Below, piece by piece: positions 1-10,640 of a DNA stretch of 64,000 bases. Position numbers and translations under genes: made by a program. Each line of letters begins with the position of its first letter. The first letter of the stretch is position 1. This DNA is from Actinomycetota bacterium (GTDB lineage: Bacteria; Actinomycetota; Actinomycetes; Propionibacteriales; Propionibacteriaceae): positions 169,680-233,679 of the forward strand of contig JAIUOS010000003.1 in the NCBI GenBank assembly GCA_020161755.1. The letters are read 5' to 3'. The notes under the pieces were generated by a model. That model was given only the letters and a program-made list of their open reading frames with translations, did not search any database and was not told the origin of the DNA.

Positions 1-341
1 CCCCGCACCAGCCGCACCGGGTTGGTCGTGTCGGTGTTGAGCAGGCAGACCCGGATCTCGCCGCGGTAGCCGGCGTCCACCGTACCGGGGGCGTTCACGA
101 TGGTGAGGCCGGAGCGTGCCGCCAGGCCCGAACGCGGGTGCACGAAGCCGGCCCAGCCCTCGGGAAGCGCGATCGCGATGCCGGTGCCGACGAGCCGACG
201 CTCACCCGGGGCGAGCTCGCAGTCCTCGGCGATGGCCAGGTCGGCTCCCGCGTCGCCGGCGTGGGCGTACCGCGGCACGGGCATCCCCGGGTCGAGCCTG
301 GCGAGGCCGACCCGGACCCGTTCCGGGGTGGCCGAAGTCAT
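1..341 (-). CDS. dut: dUTP diphosphatase (dUTPase), C-terminus beyond the window edge
   Basis: Hydrolyses dUTP to dUMP and pyrophosphate, keeping uracil out of DNA and supplying dUMP for thymidylate synthesis; a cytosolic trimer in the known family. The first 113 residues are visible. Motif 1 AGADL lies at residues 31-35, motif 2 PRSGLA at 69-74 and motif 3 [10 protein letters not shown] at 86-95, with Asp89 as the expected catalytic residue. Motifs 4 and 5 would lie past base 1. The ATG at 341 is fixed by an in-frame stop at 351-353. It follows the DUF3093 gene on the same strand after 25 bases, and the same neighbours occur around dut in mycobacteria. Confidence 0.96.
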   Translation of the reverse strand, partial: MTSATPERVRVGLARLDPGMPVPRYAHAGDAGADLAIAEDCELAPGERRLVGTGIAIALPEGWAGFVHPRSGLAARSGLTIVNAPGTVDAGYRGEIRVCLLNTDTTNPVRLVR

Positions 342-366
342 TGCGGCAGTCTAGCCGGGGCGAAGC

Positions 367-822
367 TCACGTCCGGGACGGCGAGATGGCGTGCGCGATG
401 GCCGCCGCCAGCTCCGCGGGATGCCTGCTCGACACCAGCCAGTAGGGGTGCGGGTCGTCCGGGTCGTCGAGGGTCACCTCGACCGAGCCGGGGACGAACG
501 CCCGCATCACCAGCCACGCGGCATGGTCGGCCTCCGGCCCCAGGCGCCGGCGGGTGGCCGCCTTGTCGAGGGCCTGCACGTCCGCCACCCAGGGCCACTC
601 CAGCAGCGCGTCGCCGGCGTGCAGGCCGTCGGCGTCCACGACGATCAGGACGCGTCCGTACCACAGCAGGGCGCCGGCGACACCGGCGGCGGTCACCACG
701 CCGGCCACGACCGCGACCCACGGCCCGGCGTAGAAGCCGACGGCCGTGACGAAGGTCAGCGAGAAGAACATGCCGATGACCCACCAGGCGGGCGGAACGG
801 AGAGTCTCTCGCGGTAGTTCAT
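367..822 (-). CDS. DUF3093 family membrane protein
   Basis: 151-residue protein with two predicted membrane helices close together near the N-terminus (about residues 13-31 and 34-54), followed by a roughly 95-residue soluble domain. Length and layout match DUF3093 proteins, which sit beside dut in many Actinobacteria; the molecular function is unknown. The ATG at 822 is 45 bases from the divergent DUF4235 start, so the two genes share one short promoter region. The assignment rests on architecture and neighbourhood. Confidence 0.8.
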   Translation of the reverse strand: MNYRERLSVPPAWWVIGMFFSLTFVTAVGFYAGPWVAVVAGVVTAAGVAGALLWYGRVLIVVDADGLHAGDALLEWPWVADVQALDKAATRRRLGPEADHAAWLVMRAFVPGSVEVTLDDPDDPHPYWLVSSRHPAELAAAIAHAISPSRT

Positions 823-867
823 TGATCCAAGCTAGCGGTGCTTGGCAGGATGACCGCAGGAGGACAT

Positions 868-1161
868 GTGAATACGTCGCAGAAGCTGCTCTGGAACATC
901 TATGCCGGCCTGGTCGGTGCCGCCACCACGGTGCTCGCCGCGAAGGCGGTCAACGCCGCGTGGGAGTTGGCGACCGGCGACGCCCCGCCCGAGCCGAACG
1001 ACCCGGACGTGCCGCTGCGCCGCGCGCTGACCTGGGCGATCGCCAGCGGGATTGGGATCGGCCTGTCGCAGCTGTTGGTCAACCGTTTCGCCGCCGACCA
1101 GTGGACGAAGGTGATGGGCACCCCCGCCCCCAGCTTCAACAAGACCACCCTGAAGATCTGA
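868..1161 (+). CDS. DUF4235 family small membrane protein
   Basis: 97 residues from a GTG at 868. An AGGAGG at 858-863 precedes this start closely, which is why it is preferred over earlier in-frame codons such as the GTG at 838. Two hydrophobic stretches, one at the N-terminus (Ile-Tyr-Ala-Gly to Ala-Lys-Ala) and one in the middle (Leu-Thr-Trp-Ala to Gln-Leu-Leu), suggest a two-helix membrane protein, as in DUF4235. Function is unknown. The gene converges on the DUF4193 gene, with a long palindrome between them. Confidence 0.78.
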   Translation: MNTSQKLLWNIYAGLVGAATTVLAAKAVNAAWELATGDAPPEPNDPDVPLRRALTWAIASGIGIGLSQLLVNRFAADQWTKVMGTPAPSFNKTTLKI

Positions 1162-1162
1162 C

Positions 1163-1235
1163 CGAACAGGGGACGGTTCCCTTCTCGCCCATCGCGCGGG
1201 CGCGGGTGGGCGGGAAGGGAACCGTCCCCTGTTCG
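1163..1235. repeat. Long inverted repeat between convergent genes, core GGGGACGGTTCC
   Basis: Left arm 1163-1190 and right arm 1208-1235 are complementary over 28 bases with one mismatch, around a 17-base GC-rich centre. Each arm carries GGGGACGGTTCC or its complement. The same core is found again in the palindrome at 62255-62312. It could act as a terminator for both flanking genes, but there is no T-tract, and the arms are longer than a terminator needs. A REP-like dispersed element is the alternative. Confidence 0.85.
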
Positions 1236-1254
1236 TTCGGGGGACCGGACCGGC

Positions 1255-1551
1255 TCAGCCGGCGCAGTCCACGCAGTAGATGAGGCCGTTGCGGACCTCG
1301 GCGATCTGGCTGCGGTGCTTCACCAGGAAGCAACTGGCACAGGTGAACTCGTCGGCCTGCCGGGGCAGGACCCGGACGGTCAGCTCCTCATGGGACAGGT
1401 CGGCCCCGGGCAGCTCGAAAGTCTCGGCTGCCTCAACCTCGTCCTCGTCGACCTTTCCGGAGTTCTTGTCGTTCCGTCGGGTCTTGAGCTCCTCGATCGA
1501 GTCTTCGCTCTCTTCGTCTGTCTTGCGAGGGGCGTCGTAATCGGTCGCCAT
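1255..1551 (-). CDS. DUF4193 family zinc-ribbon-like protein
   Basis: 98-residue acidic protein ending in two Cys pairs, Cys71-x2-Cys74 and Cys93-x2-Cys96, which form a likely zinc site resembling the DksA/TraR finger. The N-terminal half is rich in Asp and Glu and probably disordered. This is a conserved actinobacterial family (DUF4193) found next to dut and DUF3093 in mycobacteria. Role unproven; a transcription-associated function is only suggested by the zinc motif. Divergent from sepH, with about 200 bases between them. Confidence 0.88.
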   Translation of the reverse strand: MATDYDAPRKTDEESEDSIEELKTRRNDKNSGKVDEDEVEAAETFELPGADLSHEELTVRVLPRQADEFTCASCFLVKHRSQIAEVRNGLIYCVDCAG

Positions 1552-1754
1552 GACTGGGTATCCATCTCCGTTCCGCGGTGCCCGCGTAGTGGCGGTTCCT
1601 TCTAGGGCATCTGGTGCGAGGAAGTCATATCACATCCGGGCACCGTTTCCGTCCTTCCGCCGGATCGGGACCGCTGGCAACGCGGCCCTGCCGACAACCG
1701 GTTGGGGGGTCGGCTTGGTAGGTTACCCGTAGACACGAAAGCGGAAGTGAGGCG
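1552..1754. other. Divergent intergenic region, DUF4193 / sepH
   Basis: Holds the promoters of both neighbouring genes. No convincing reading frame was seen: the frame upstream of sepH closes with TAG at 1719-1721, so sepH cannot be extended into it. A TAGGTT-like hexamer near 1717 may serve sepH. Confidence 0.5.
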
Positions 1755-2831
1755 ATGACTCACCGAGACCGGGCAGCCAGTGGCCGGGACGCGGTGCGCC
1801 AGCAGCCACCGGCCACCACCCTGGAGATCTACATGGACAGCGCGCTGACCCCCCGGGAGATCCAGGCACGCATCCGTGCCGGCGAAACCATCGAGGACGT
1901 GGCCCGGGCGGCCGGCATGGGCGTCGACTGGGTCGAGCCCTTCGCCGCCCCGGTGGTGGCCGAGCGCGAGTTCGTCGCCGGTCAGGCGCAGTCGCACCCC
2001 GTCCGTCGTGGTTCGGAGACGATCGCGCACCGCACGCTGGGCGAGGTGGTGGCCGACCGGCTGGCCTCGCGCCGGGTCGACACCGACACCGTGGTGTGGG
2101 ACGCCTGGAAGCTCGAGGGACGCCGGTGGGCGATCCGCGTCGACTACGACTCCGGCAAGGCGCACCGCGAGGCCCGCTTCGTCTACGACGCCGGCAGCCG
2201 CTTCTCGATCGCCGAGAACGACGACGCCCGCTGGCTGCTGGGCCTGCACTCGGCGTCCCACGGTCCGCAACCCGGACGCCGCCGCCGCGAGGACGACGCC
2301 GAGCCGACCGTCGACCTGAACGACGACCTGGCCCTGGTGCGGGTGGTGCAACCGCGCGTCGACGAGCCGCAGGACCCCGACGACACCGCGCCCCTGGACG
2401 AACTGGACGGCGAGACCGACGACGCCTACGCCGAGGGCGAGCTGGCCGAGGTGGACGGGCTGTACGACATCGTCCCGTCCGCCGATTCCGGCCTCGACGT
2501 GCTCTACGACATGCTGTCGAGCTTCGATGAGGACTCGGTGCAGATCTACGCCGGGCTGATCCGTCCGGCGTCCGCGCCGGTCGCGCGTCCGGTGCTCGAC
2601 GAGCCGGTGGCCGACGAACCCGACGACGAGCTCGAGGAGGACGAGCCCGCGGACGTGGCTGTCGAGCCGGAGGTCACCGAACCGGAGATCACCGAGCCCG
2701 AGCAGCCGGCCCTGGTCGAGTCCGAGCCCGCCGAAGAGGCCGCCCCGGCCAAGTCGAAGCGCAAGAGGGCGTCCGTGCCGAGCTGGGACGAGATCATGTT
2801 CGGCTCCCCGAAGGGCCCGAACAAGCGCTGA
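1755..2831 (+). CDS. sepH: Septation regulator SepH (DUF3071), short N-terminus
   Basis: SepH binds FtsZ through a helix-turn-helix core and promotes Z-ring assembly in Streptomyces and mycobacteria. The conserved core begins at about residue 30 (TPREIQARIRAGE) and runs to about residue 175. It is followed by a long acidic, Pro/Glu-rich and probably disordered region, then a basic C-terminus near residues 340-358. Streptomyces homologues carry about 50 more N-terminal residues ahead of this core. Here the ATG at 1755 has a weak GTGAGG ribosome site, and an in-frame stop at 1719 rules out a longer form. 358 residues in total. Confidence 0.9.
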   Translation: MTHRDRAASGRDAVRQQPPATTLEIYMDSALTPREIQARIRAGETIEDVARAAGMGVDWVEPFAAPVVAEREFVAGQAQSHPVRRGSETIAHRTLGEVVADRLASRRVDTDTVVWDAWKLEGRRWAIRVDYDSGKAHREARFVYDAGSRFSIAENDDARWLLGLHSASHGPQPGRRRREDDAEPTVDLNDDLALVRVVQPRVDEPQDPDDTAPLDELDGETDDAYAEGELAEVDGLYDIVPSADSGLDVLYDMLSSFDEDSVQIYAGLIRPASAPVARPVLDEPVADEPDDELEEDEPADVAVEPEVTEPEITEPEQPALVESEPAEEAAPAKSKRKRASVPSWDEIMFGSPKGPNKR

Positions 2832-2838
2832 GCACCGC

Positions 2839-3489
2839 TCAGGCGGGCTCGAACGGCAGCGGCTCGGGGCTGAGCGTCACGGCAGCCACCTGCGCGGTCA
2901 CGCGGCGGCGGTGGTGGCGACGGCACAGCACCTGGTAGGCGACCTCGGCCGAGTCGGTGTCCCCCACCACGACCTGCGAACCCTCGGTGACCATCACCCC
3001 GTCGACCGTGCGTGCGTTGTGCGTGGCCGGCTCGCCGCACCAGCACCGCGGACGCACCTGGAGCAGTTCCATCCGGTCGCAAAGTTCCACCAGGCGTTGG
3101 GACGCCGGGAACAGCTGGGTGCGGAAGTCGGTGAGGATGCCGAAGCAGAACACGTCGATCTGGAGCTCGTCGACGATGCGGGCGAGCTGGTCGATGTGCT
3201 CGCCGGTGTAGAACTGCGCCTCGTCGCACACCAGGAAGTCGATGCGGTGGCCGCCGGTCAGCTCGGCGACAACGTAGGACCAGAAGTCGAGTTCGGGCCC
3301 GACCTCGATCGCGGGTGCGGTCAGGCCGATCCGTGAGGTGATCTTCGACTCGCCGGACCGGTCGAGCATGGTGAACAGCCGGCCCTGCCGCCCCGCGCTG
3401 GTCTCGGTGTAGGCCACCTGCAACGCCAGGGTCGACTTGCCGCAGTCCATCGGCCCGGTGAAGAAGGTCAGTTCAGCCACGGGCGTCAT
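2839..3489 (-). CDS. tdk: Thymidine kinase, type II
   Basis: Phosphorylates thymidine with ATP in the dTMP salvage pathway. The 216-residue protein shows the P-loop at residues 12-20 (GPMDCGKST), the Walker B-like DEAQF at 89-93, and a C-terminal zinc region with a Cys-Trp-Cys pair and a Cys-Arg-Arg-His cluster, all typical of type II thymidine kinases. The ATG at 3489 is preferred because GAGGTGG lies just upstream of it and family members begin at this point. The 3' end is 7 bases from the convergent sepH. Confidence 0.94.
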   Translation of the reverse strand: MTPVAELTFFTGPMDCGKSTLALQVAYTETSAGRQGRLFTMLDRSGESKITSRIGLTAPAIEVGPELDFWSYVVAELTGGHRIDFLVCDEAQFYTGEHIDQLARIVDELQIDVFCFGILTDFRTQLFPASQRLVELCDRMELLQVRPRCWCGEPATHNARTVDGVMVTEGSQVVVGDTDSAEVAYQVLCRRHHRRRVTAQVAAVTLSPEPLPFEPA

Positions 3490-3556
3490 TGTGTCCCACC
3501 TCATCGGGGTACACCTACTTCTTCCGACTCCGGGGTGCCCGAACGAGAATGAACCG

Positions 3557-3856
3557 ATGAGCACCGCTGACGAGACCCCGGTCGAGGTGACCGCACTGGC
3601 CCTGAACCTGGCCGTCCCCCCGGAACTGCGCTGGCGGGAGGACCGGCGCGGAGAGACGTTCGAGTTGAGCACCATCAACGTGCGGCTCCTCCCCGACGGC
3701 CACCTCGCGGCCCGCGCGTACGGCCGTCCGGTCGCCGGCGGCCGTCCCGGCTACGTGGCATTCCGGGTGCCGGACGAGCCCCGGCTCAGGGCCCTGGTCG
3801 CCGCGGCCGCCGACCGTGCGGGCGCCCTGTGGGCCGCCCATCAGGGCTTGGCGTAG
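3557..3856 (+). CDS. Small hypothetical protein
   Basis: 99 residues from the ATG at 3557. A GAGAAT box at 3545-3550 ends six bases before the start, which fits a leaderless transcript. No family was recognised. The sequence is soluble, rich in Arg and Ala, with no membrane helix or cysteine motif. It overlaps the 3' end of the convergent tRNA methyltransferase gene by 16 bases. Codon use resembles the neighbours, so it is probably a real gene. Confidence 0.65.
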   Translation: MSTADETPVEVTALALNLAVPPELRWREDRRGETFELSTINVRLLPDGHLAARAYGRPVAGGRPGYVAFRVPDEPRLRALVAAAADRAGALWAAHQGLA

Positions 3857-4341
3857 CTCCCCGCCCCGGCGCCGGGGTGCCCGAGTTGGCGCCAGGCCTC
3901 GTAGACCGCGATGGCCGCAGCGTTGGCCAGGTTGAGCGAACGCATCCCGGCCCGCATCGGGATCCGGACGGACGCGGTCACGCGCGGGTCGGCCAGCACG
4001 GCGGCGTCCAGACCGGTGGGTTCGGGGCCGAACAGCAGCACGTCGCCCGGTTCGTACGCGACCTCGGTGTAGGGCAGCCCGGCGTGCGCGGTGAACGCGA
4101 ACACCCGCGCGGGCAGCAACGCGGCGTAGGCGTCCTCCAGCGAATCGTGGACGTACGTGGCCGCCTTGTCCCGGTAGTCGACGCCGGCGCGGCGGAGCTT
4201 CGCGTCGTCGAGGTCGAACCCGAGCGGACGGGCCAGGTGCAGCTCGGCGCCGGTCACGGCCGCCAGGCGCATGGTCGCCCCGGTGTTGTTCGGGATCCGC
4301 GGCGAGCAGAACAGGATCCGCAGCGGCGGCGTGGTCGTCAC
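3841..4341 (-). CDS. trmL: tRNA (cytidine/uridine-2'-O-)-methyltransferase, TrmL-like SPOUT family
   Basis: Transfers a methyl group from S-adenosylmethionine to the ribose of the tRNA wobble nucleotide 34. Typical TrmL features: N-terminal ILFCSPRIPNNTGATMR, a middle LLFGPEPTGL and a C-terminal IPMRAGMRSLNLANAAAIA, which form the knotted SAM site. The GTG at 4341 gives 166 residues and begins four bases after the upstream gene's stop; a TTG at 4377 is possible but has no ribosome site. It is the last gene of a four-gene operon with DUF5998, a phosphodiesterase and a pseudouridine synthase. Confidence 0.9.
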   Translation of the reverse strand: MTTTPPLRILFCSPRIPNNTGATMRLAAVTGAELHLARPLGFDLDDAKLRRAGVDYRDKAATYVHDSLEDAYAALLPARVFAFTAHAGLPYTEVAYEPGDVLLFGPEPTGLDAAVLADPRVTASVRIPMRAGMRSLNLANAAAIAVYEAWRQLGHPGAGAGSYAKP

Positions 4342-4345
4342 CGGG

Positions 4346-5269
4346 TCACTCTGCGCCGGAGGGCCAGTCGAGGGCAAACCGGCTGGTGAACTCCCGGGGC
4401 GTGCCGTCCACCGGGTCGGTGAAGGCCAGGCTGCGGGCGACCAGCGCGAGCGGGGTCGAGAAGTCGTCGGCGGCCACGTCCCGCACCACCGGGTAGAGCG
4501 GGTCGCCCAGGATCGGCAGCCCCAGCCCGGCCAGGTGCACGCGCAGCTGGTGGGTGCGTCCGGTGACCGGGGTGAGCCGGTAGCGGGCGTACCGGCCGCG
4601 CTGCTCGACCAGCTCCAGGAGGGTCTCGGCGTTCGGCTCCCCCGCCACCACCTCGGCCTGCAGGTGGCCCCGCCGCTTCTCGATGCGGTTGCGCACCCGC
4701 AGCGGAAACGCGAGGCCCGGGTCGAACCCGGCCAGCGCCTCGTAGGTCTTGTGCGCCGCGCGCTCCTGGAACACCCCGGCGTAGGCGGCCCGGTGGGCCG
4801 GGTCGGCGGTGAGCACCAGCACCCCGGCGGTCAGCCGGTCGAGCCGGTGCGCGGGGGCGAGGGCGGGCAGGCCCAGGGACGCGCGCAGCCGCACCAGCAC
4901 GGTCTGCGTGACGTGCGTGCCGCGCGGCGTGGTGGCGAGGAAGTGCGGCTTGTCGACCACCACGATGCGCTCGTCGGCGTGCAGCACCTCGATCTCGAAC
5001 GGGACGACCGGTTCGGCCACCAGCTGCCGGTGGAACCACAGGAAGGTGTGCGGCCGGTAGGGCTCGGCGCCCGTCCACGGGCGTCCGTCCCGGTCCACGA
5101 ACGCGCCGTCGGCCAGCATCTGCTCGACCGGCACCACCGCCGGGAACCGGTCCAGCAGGAAGTCGCGCATCGTCGCCCACGGCGGCTCGGCGTCCGGGTC
5201 GCGGTCGGGGGTGCGGACGCGGGCCGCGTCCAGCCCGTCCCGCGGGGGCAGCGGCGACCTGGGCGGCAC
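4346..5269 (-). CDS. RluA-family RNA pseudouridine synthase
   Basis: Converts uridine to pseudouridine in rRNA or tRNA. The catalytic motif HRLDRLTAG, with the catalytic Asp, sits near residue 145. It is followed by KTYEAL and GRTHQLRVHL, all standard in the RluA/RluC/RluD family. The N-terminal ~100 residues do not look like an S4 domain, as in several actinobacterial members. The target site cannot be told from sequence. GTG start at 5269, four bases after the stop of the phosphodiesterase gene, so translation is probably coupled. 307 residues. Confidence 0.92.
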   Translation of the reverse strand: MPPRSPLPPRDGLDAARVRTPDRDPDAEPPWATMRDFLLDRFPAVVPVEQMLADGAFVDRDGRPWTGAEPYRPHTFLWFHRQLVAEPVVPFEIEVLHADERIVVVDKPHFLATTPRGTHVTQTVLVRLRASLGLPALAPAHRLDRLTAGVLVLTADPAHRAAYAGVFQERAAHKTYEALAGFDPGLAFPLRVRNRIEKRRGHLQAEVVAGEPNAETLLELVEQRGRYARYRLTPVTGRTHQLRVHLAGLGLPILGDPLYPVVRDVAADDFSTPLALVARSLAFTDPVDGTPREFTSRFALDWPSGAE

Positions 5270-5273
5270 GGGC

Positions 5274-6386
5274 TCAGGCCTGGAGCAGCGGGACGGTCAT
5301 CTCGGCCGGGGTGAGCGACCCGTGCATGCCGACCAGCGTGAGCTCGCGCGCGAGCTTGCGGCTCAGCACCGCGCCGTCGTCGGCCATCGCGACCAGCACG
5401 TCGCCGAACCGGCCGGCCAGGCGGGGCGCCACGTCGCCGAACCAGCCCTCGGCGATGGCCTCCTCCCGGGTCCGCACCCAGGCCCGGTCGCCGAGCAGGT
5501 CGCGCCACCGGTCCGCCACCACCTCGGGGTTGCGCGCCATCAGCTGGCGCAGGCGGCCCTCGCCCGCGAACGCGTAGACCCCCGCCATCAGGCCGGGCAC
5601 GTCCTCGACGATCACCCGGCTGCCGTGCGGCACGTTCACCATGCCGTGGTCGCCGGTGATCACCAGCCGCACGTCGCCGGGCAGCTCGTCCCGCAGCCGC
5701 GCGACCAGCGCGTCGATCGCGGCCAGTTCGCGCAGCCACGCCGGCGAGCCGAGGCCGTGCTCGTGGCCGGCGTGGTCGAGCTGACGCTCGTAGAAGTAGC
5801 CGACCGTCCGCTCCCCCGCCGTGGTGGCCTGGATCGCCAGCGCGACCCGACGGTCGCGGTCGGACTCGTCGGTCACCGGCAGGAAGGACGGCCCGCGCAG
5901 CGCGGCCGTGGTGAGGCCGCTGCCGGCGAAGTGCGCGGGCGCGATCGCCGCCGTCCGGACGCCGGCCCGCTCGAGCCGTTCGAAGTAGGTCAGCTGGGGC
6001 TGCACGTCCAGTCCGTCGATCGAGGCCGGCCACCGCAGCGTCTGCAGCACGTGGTGCGACGGCGGGTACCAGAACGAGTAGCCCGCGATGCCGTGGCGGC
6101 CCGGCACCAGGCCGGTGCCGAGGCTGGAGATCGAGGTCGCGGTCGTGCTCGGGACGCCGGACGTGATGCCCCGCCCGTCGATCGAGGCCAGGAACGGCGC
6201 CTGCTCCGCGTACTCGGCGAGCTGCAGCGCCCCCAGCCCGTCCACCAGCACCACCAGGTAGCGGTCGGACGCCGCGACGCCCAGCACGTCGGTCGCACCC
6301 GGCACACCGAGGTGGGCGCCGAGGCTCGGCAGCAGGTCGGCCAGCGTCGAGTGCCCGTACCGGGGCAGCAGCTGCTCGGGCGTCAC
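5274..6386 (-). CDS. Alkaline phosphatase superfamily nucleotide pyrophosphatase/phosphodiesterase
   Basis: 370-residue member of the type I phosphodiesterase / nucleotide pyrophosphatase group. Metal and nucleophile motifs are visible: VVLVDGLGA near residue 47, PSTTATSISSLGTG near 80 with the Thr nucleophile, the metal site YERQLDHAGHEHG, and ITGDHGM. There is no signal peptide, so it is probably cytosolic; the substrate is unknown. Its ATG at 6386 overlaps the TGA of the upstream DUF5998 gene (ATGA), indicating one operon and translational coupling. Homologues next to DUF5998 are common in Actinobacteria. Confidence 0.9.
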   Translation of the reverse strand: MTPEQLLPRYGHSTLADLLPSLGAHLGVPGATDVLGVAASDRYLVVLVDGLGALQLAEYAEQAPFLASIDGRGITSGVPSTTATSISSLGTGLVPGRHGIAGYSFWYPPSHHVLQTLRWPASIDGLDVQPQLTYFERLERAGVRTAAIAPAHFAGSGLTTAALRGPSFLPVTDESDRDRRVALAIQATTAGERTVGYFYERQLDHAGHEHGLGSPAWLRELAAIDALVARLRDELPGDVRLVITGDHGMVNVPHGSRVIVEDVPGLMAGVYAFAGEGRLRQLMARNPEVVADRWRDLLGDRAWVRTREEAIAEGWFGDVAPRLAGRFGDVLVAMADDGAVLSRKLARELTLVGMHGSLTPAEMTVPLLQA

Positions 6387-6979
6387 CCCCGGCTGCCGGT
6401 CGCCTGCTGGAGCGCGGTCGCGAACGACACCAGCTGGGAGACCTTGGCCTCACCGTCGCCGGCGGCGCTGATCCGCACCGTCAGGTCGTCCCCGGCCAGC
6501 GACCCGGTCAGGCCGTGGTCGGCCTCGCACTCGGGATCCGCGCAGTGGGCGGGCTCCAGGTCGATGCGGCGCATCGTGCCCCAGGAGATGGTCAGCCACG
6601 CCTCGGCGATCGTGGCGCGCCGGGAACCGTAGCGCTCGGGGTGCGACACCACCTGGCTGAGCGCCACCGAGTTCACCTCCTTCAGCGCCACCGACTCGGT
6701 GGTGGTCAGCGCCTGGTTGGGCTCCCCCGGGTTGTCGCCCTCGTCGGTGTGGCCCACGATCAGGCGGGACGGAGTGAGCACCAGCACCGACAGGTGCCGC
6801 TGGATCTCGTCGCGGTTGAAGGTGGCCTCGTGGTGCACCAGGTGCGCGACCGGTTCCTCGGTGCCGAGCGCGAGCGACACCGCATCCGCGACCAGTTCGG
6901 GGAAGTAGCCGCAGGCGTGGATCTCCGCCCGCAGGCCCGGCGGCAGGTGCAGCGCAGGACGAGACGTCATGGCTGCCAT
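6383..6979 (-). CDS. DUF5998 family protein
   Basis: 198-residue soluble protein typical of DUF5998, an actinobacterial family of unknown function that travels with the phosphodiesterase gene downstream. There are no membrane helices. The chain holds an LVHHEATFNRDEIQRH segment and a CADPECEADH segment that could bind a metal; this is inference. Start ATG at 6979, or ATG at 6970 for a version three residues shorter. It is the first gene of the operon leading to trmL. Confidence 0.8.
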   Translation of the reverse strand: MAAMTSRPALHLPPGLRAEIHACGYFPELVADAVSLALGTEEPVAHLVHHEATFNRDEIQRHLSVLVLTPSRLIVGHTDEGDNPGEPNQALTTTESVALKEVNSVALSQVVSHPERYGSRRATIAEAWLTISWGTMRRIDLEPAHCADPECEADHGLTGSLAGDDLTVRISAAGDGEAKVSQLVSFATALQQATGSRG

Positions 6980-7038
6980 CTTCCCACCAACGGTTGCCTC
7001 GCCCCCAATTCGGGCCGCGTCCCTTATGGTGTGGACCC

Positions 7039-8073
7039 GTGAGCACCCGTCCCTTCATCGCCGCACGCGTCGAGGAGTTCCTCGACCGCCGGATCGAGGG
7101 GGTGCTGCGCGCGGTGGGTTGGCGCGAGAAGGTGATCTGCTACACCGGCTACGGCAGCAGCGAGAGCATCCGGGTGCTCGGACGCGTCGTGCTGGTGCCC
7201 AAGCGGGCCCGCAGCGGACTGGGCAAGGCCACCGAGGACCTGATCAAGCGCCGCGGCTTCCGCAACTTCGTCAGCGCGGCCTGCGTCCGCGCGACCGTGA
7301 CGATCACCGTCGGCGAGCAGGTGGTCACGGTCACCACCGACCGCGGCGGCTACATCGACGAACGCATCCGCCACCACGGCCTGCCGGCGGGCTGGCAGCA
7401 GGTGAAGGTGCGGAGCCGCACATCCAAGGTGGCGCTGGCCGACGTCCACGTGGTGGCCGACGACACCACTTTCGGGGTGGTGTCCGACATCGACGACACG
7501 ATCATCTCGACCTGGCTGCCCCGGCCGATGATCGCCGCCTGGAACTCGTTCATCCGCGACGAGTCGGCCCGCCAGTCCGTCCCCGGGATGGCCCGGATGT
7601 ACACCAGCCTGCTCGCCGAGCACCCCGGCGCACCGATCATCTACATCTCCACCGGCGCCTGGAACACCCACGGCTTCCTGTCCCGGTTCCTCAAGCGGCA
7701 CGGCTACCCGGTCGGCGCGATGCTGCTCACCGACTGGGGGCCCACCAACACCGGCTGGTTCCGTTCGGGCATGGCGCACAAGGGCGACACGCTGCTGCAG
7801 CTCACCCGCGACTTCCCGCACATCTCGTGGGTGCTCGTCGGGGACGACGGGCAGCACGACCCGGTGATCTACGCGAACTTCGCCCACGTCGCGCCCGACC
7901 GGGTACGGGCGATCGCGATCCGCCAGCTCACCCCGGCCGAGCAGGTGCTCGCCCACGGCACCACGACCGTGCTGCCGGAGGAGCAGGAGGCGGCCGCGGA
8001 CACGCCCTGGGTGGTGGCGCCGGACGGACGCGGCCTGCTGGCGGGTCTCCGCGGCCTCGCCGACCCGCTGTGA
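7039..8073 (+). CDS. App1-type phosphatase-domain protein (DUF2183)
   Basis: 344-residue protein with the HAD-like motif SDIDDTII (DxDxT) near residue 152, followed by IIYISTGAWN (motif II Ser/Thr) and VLVGDDGQHDP (motif IV). This matches the catalytic domain of yeast App1 phosphatidate phosphatase and bacterial DUF2183 proteins; lipid phosphate as substrate is an inference from that family. The N-terminal ~140 residues form the usual beta-rich domain. The GTG at 7039 is chosen because a TATGGT box at 7025-7030 ends eight bases upstream (leaderless) and the conserved sequence starts here. Confidence 0.88.
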   Translation: MSTRPFIAARVEEFLDRRIEGVLRAVGWREKVICYTGYGSSESIRVLGRVVLVPKRARSGLGKATEDLIKRRGFRNFVSAACVRATVTITVGEQVVTVTTDRGGYIDERIRHHGLPAGWQQVKVRSRTSKVALADVHVVADDTTFGVVSDIDDTIISTWLPRPMIAAWNSFIRDESARQSVPGMARMYTSLLAEHPGAPIIYISTGAWNTHGFLSRFLKRHGYPVGAMLLTDWGPTNTGWFRSGMAHKGDTLLQLTRDFPHISWVLVGDDGQHDPVIYANFAHVAPDRVRAIAIRQLTPAEQVLAHGTTTVLPEEQEAAADTPWVVAPDGRGLLAGLRGLADPL

Positions 8074-8109
8074 TTGACTGACGCGAGAACAAGGAGAGAC
8101 CCAGCACTG

Positions 8110-10566
<2,457 letters not shown>

Positions 10567-10609
10567 TTCCGGCGCGTAGAGGGCGGCTCGCATCGTCGTG
10601 CTATTTTTT

Positions 10610-10623
10610 ACATGTCATCATGT
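10610..10623. promoter_or_regulatory. Perfect inverted repeat ACATG-N4-CATGT before the hemerythrin gene
   Basis: ACATG at 10610-10614 and CATGT at 10619-10623 are perfectly complementary around TCAT. They lie in an AT-rich patch (CTATTTTTTACATG) that is unusual in this genome and 18 bases before the hemerythrin start. Position and symmetry suggest an operator for a dimeric regulator overlapping the promoter. Which regulator binds is unknown. Confidence 0.55.
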
Positions 10624-10640
10624 GGAAAAGGGGTTCAGCG

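Noticed and set aside
4342..4377. Longer trmL from TTG 4377
   Set aside because: It would overlap the pseudouridine synthase gene by 32 bases, has no ribosome site, and adds only non-conserved residues.
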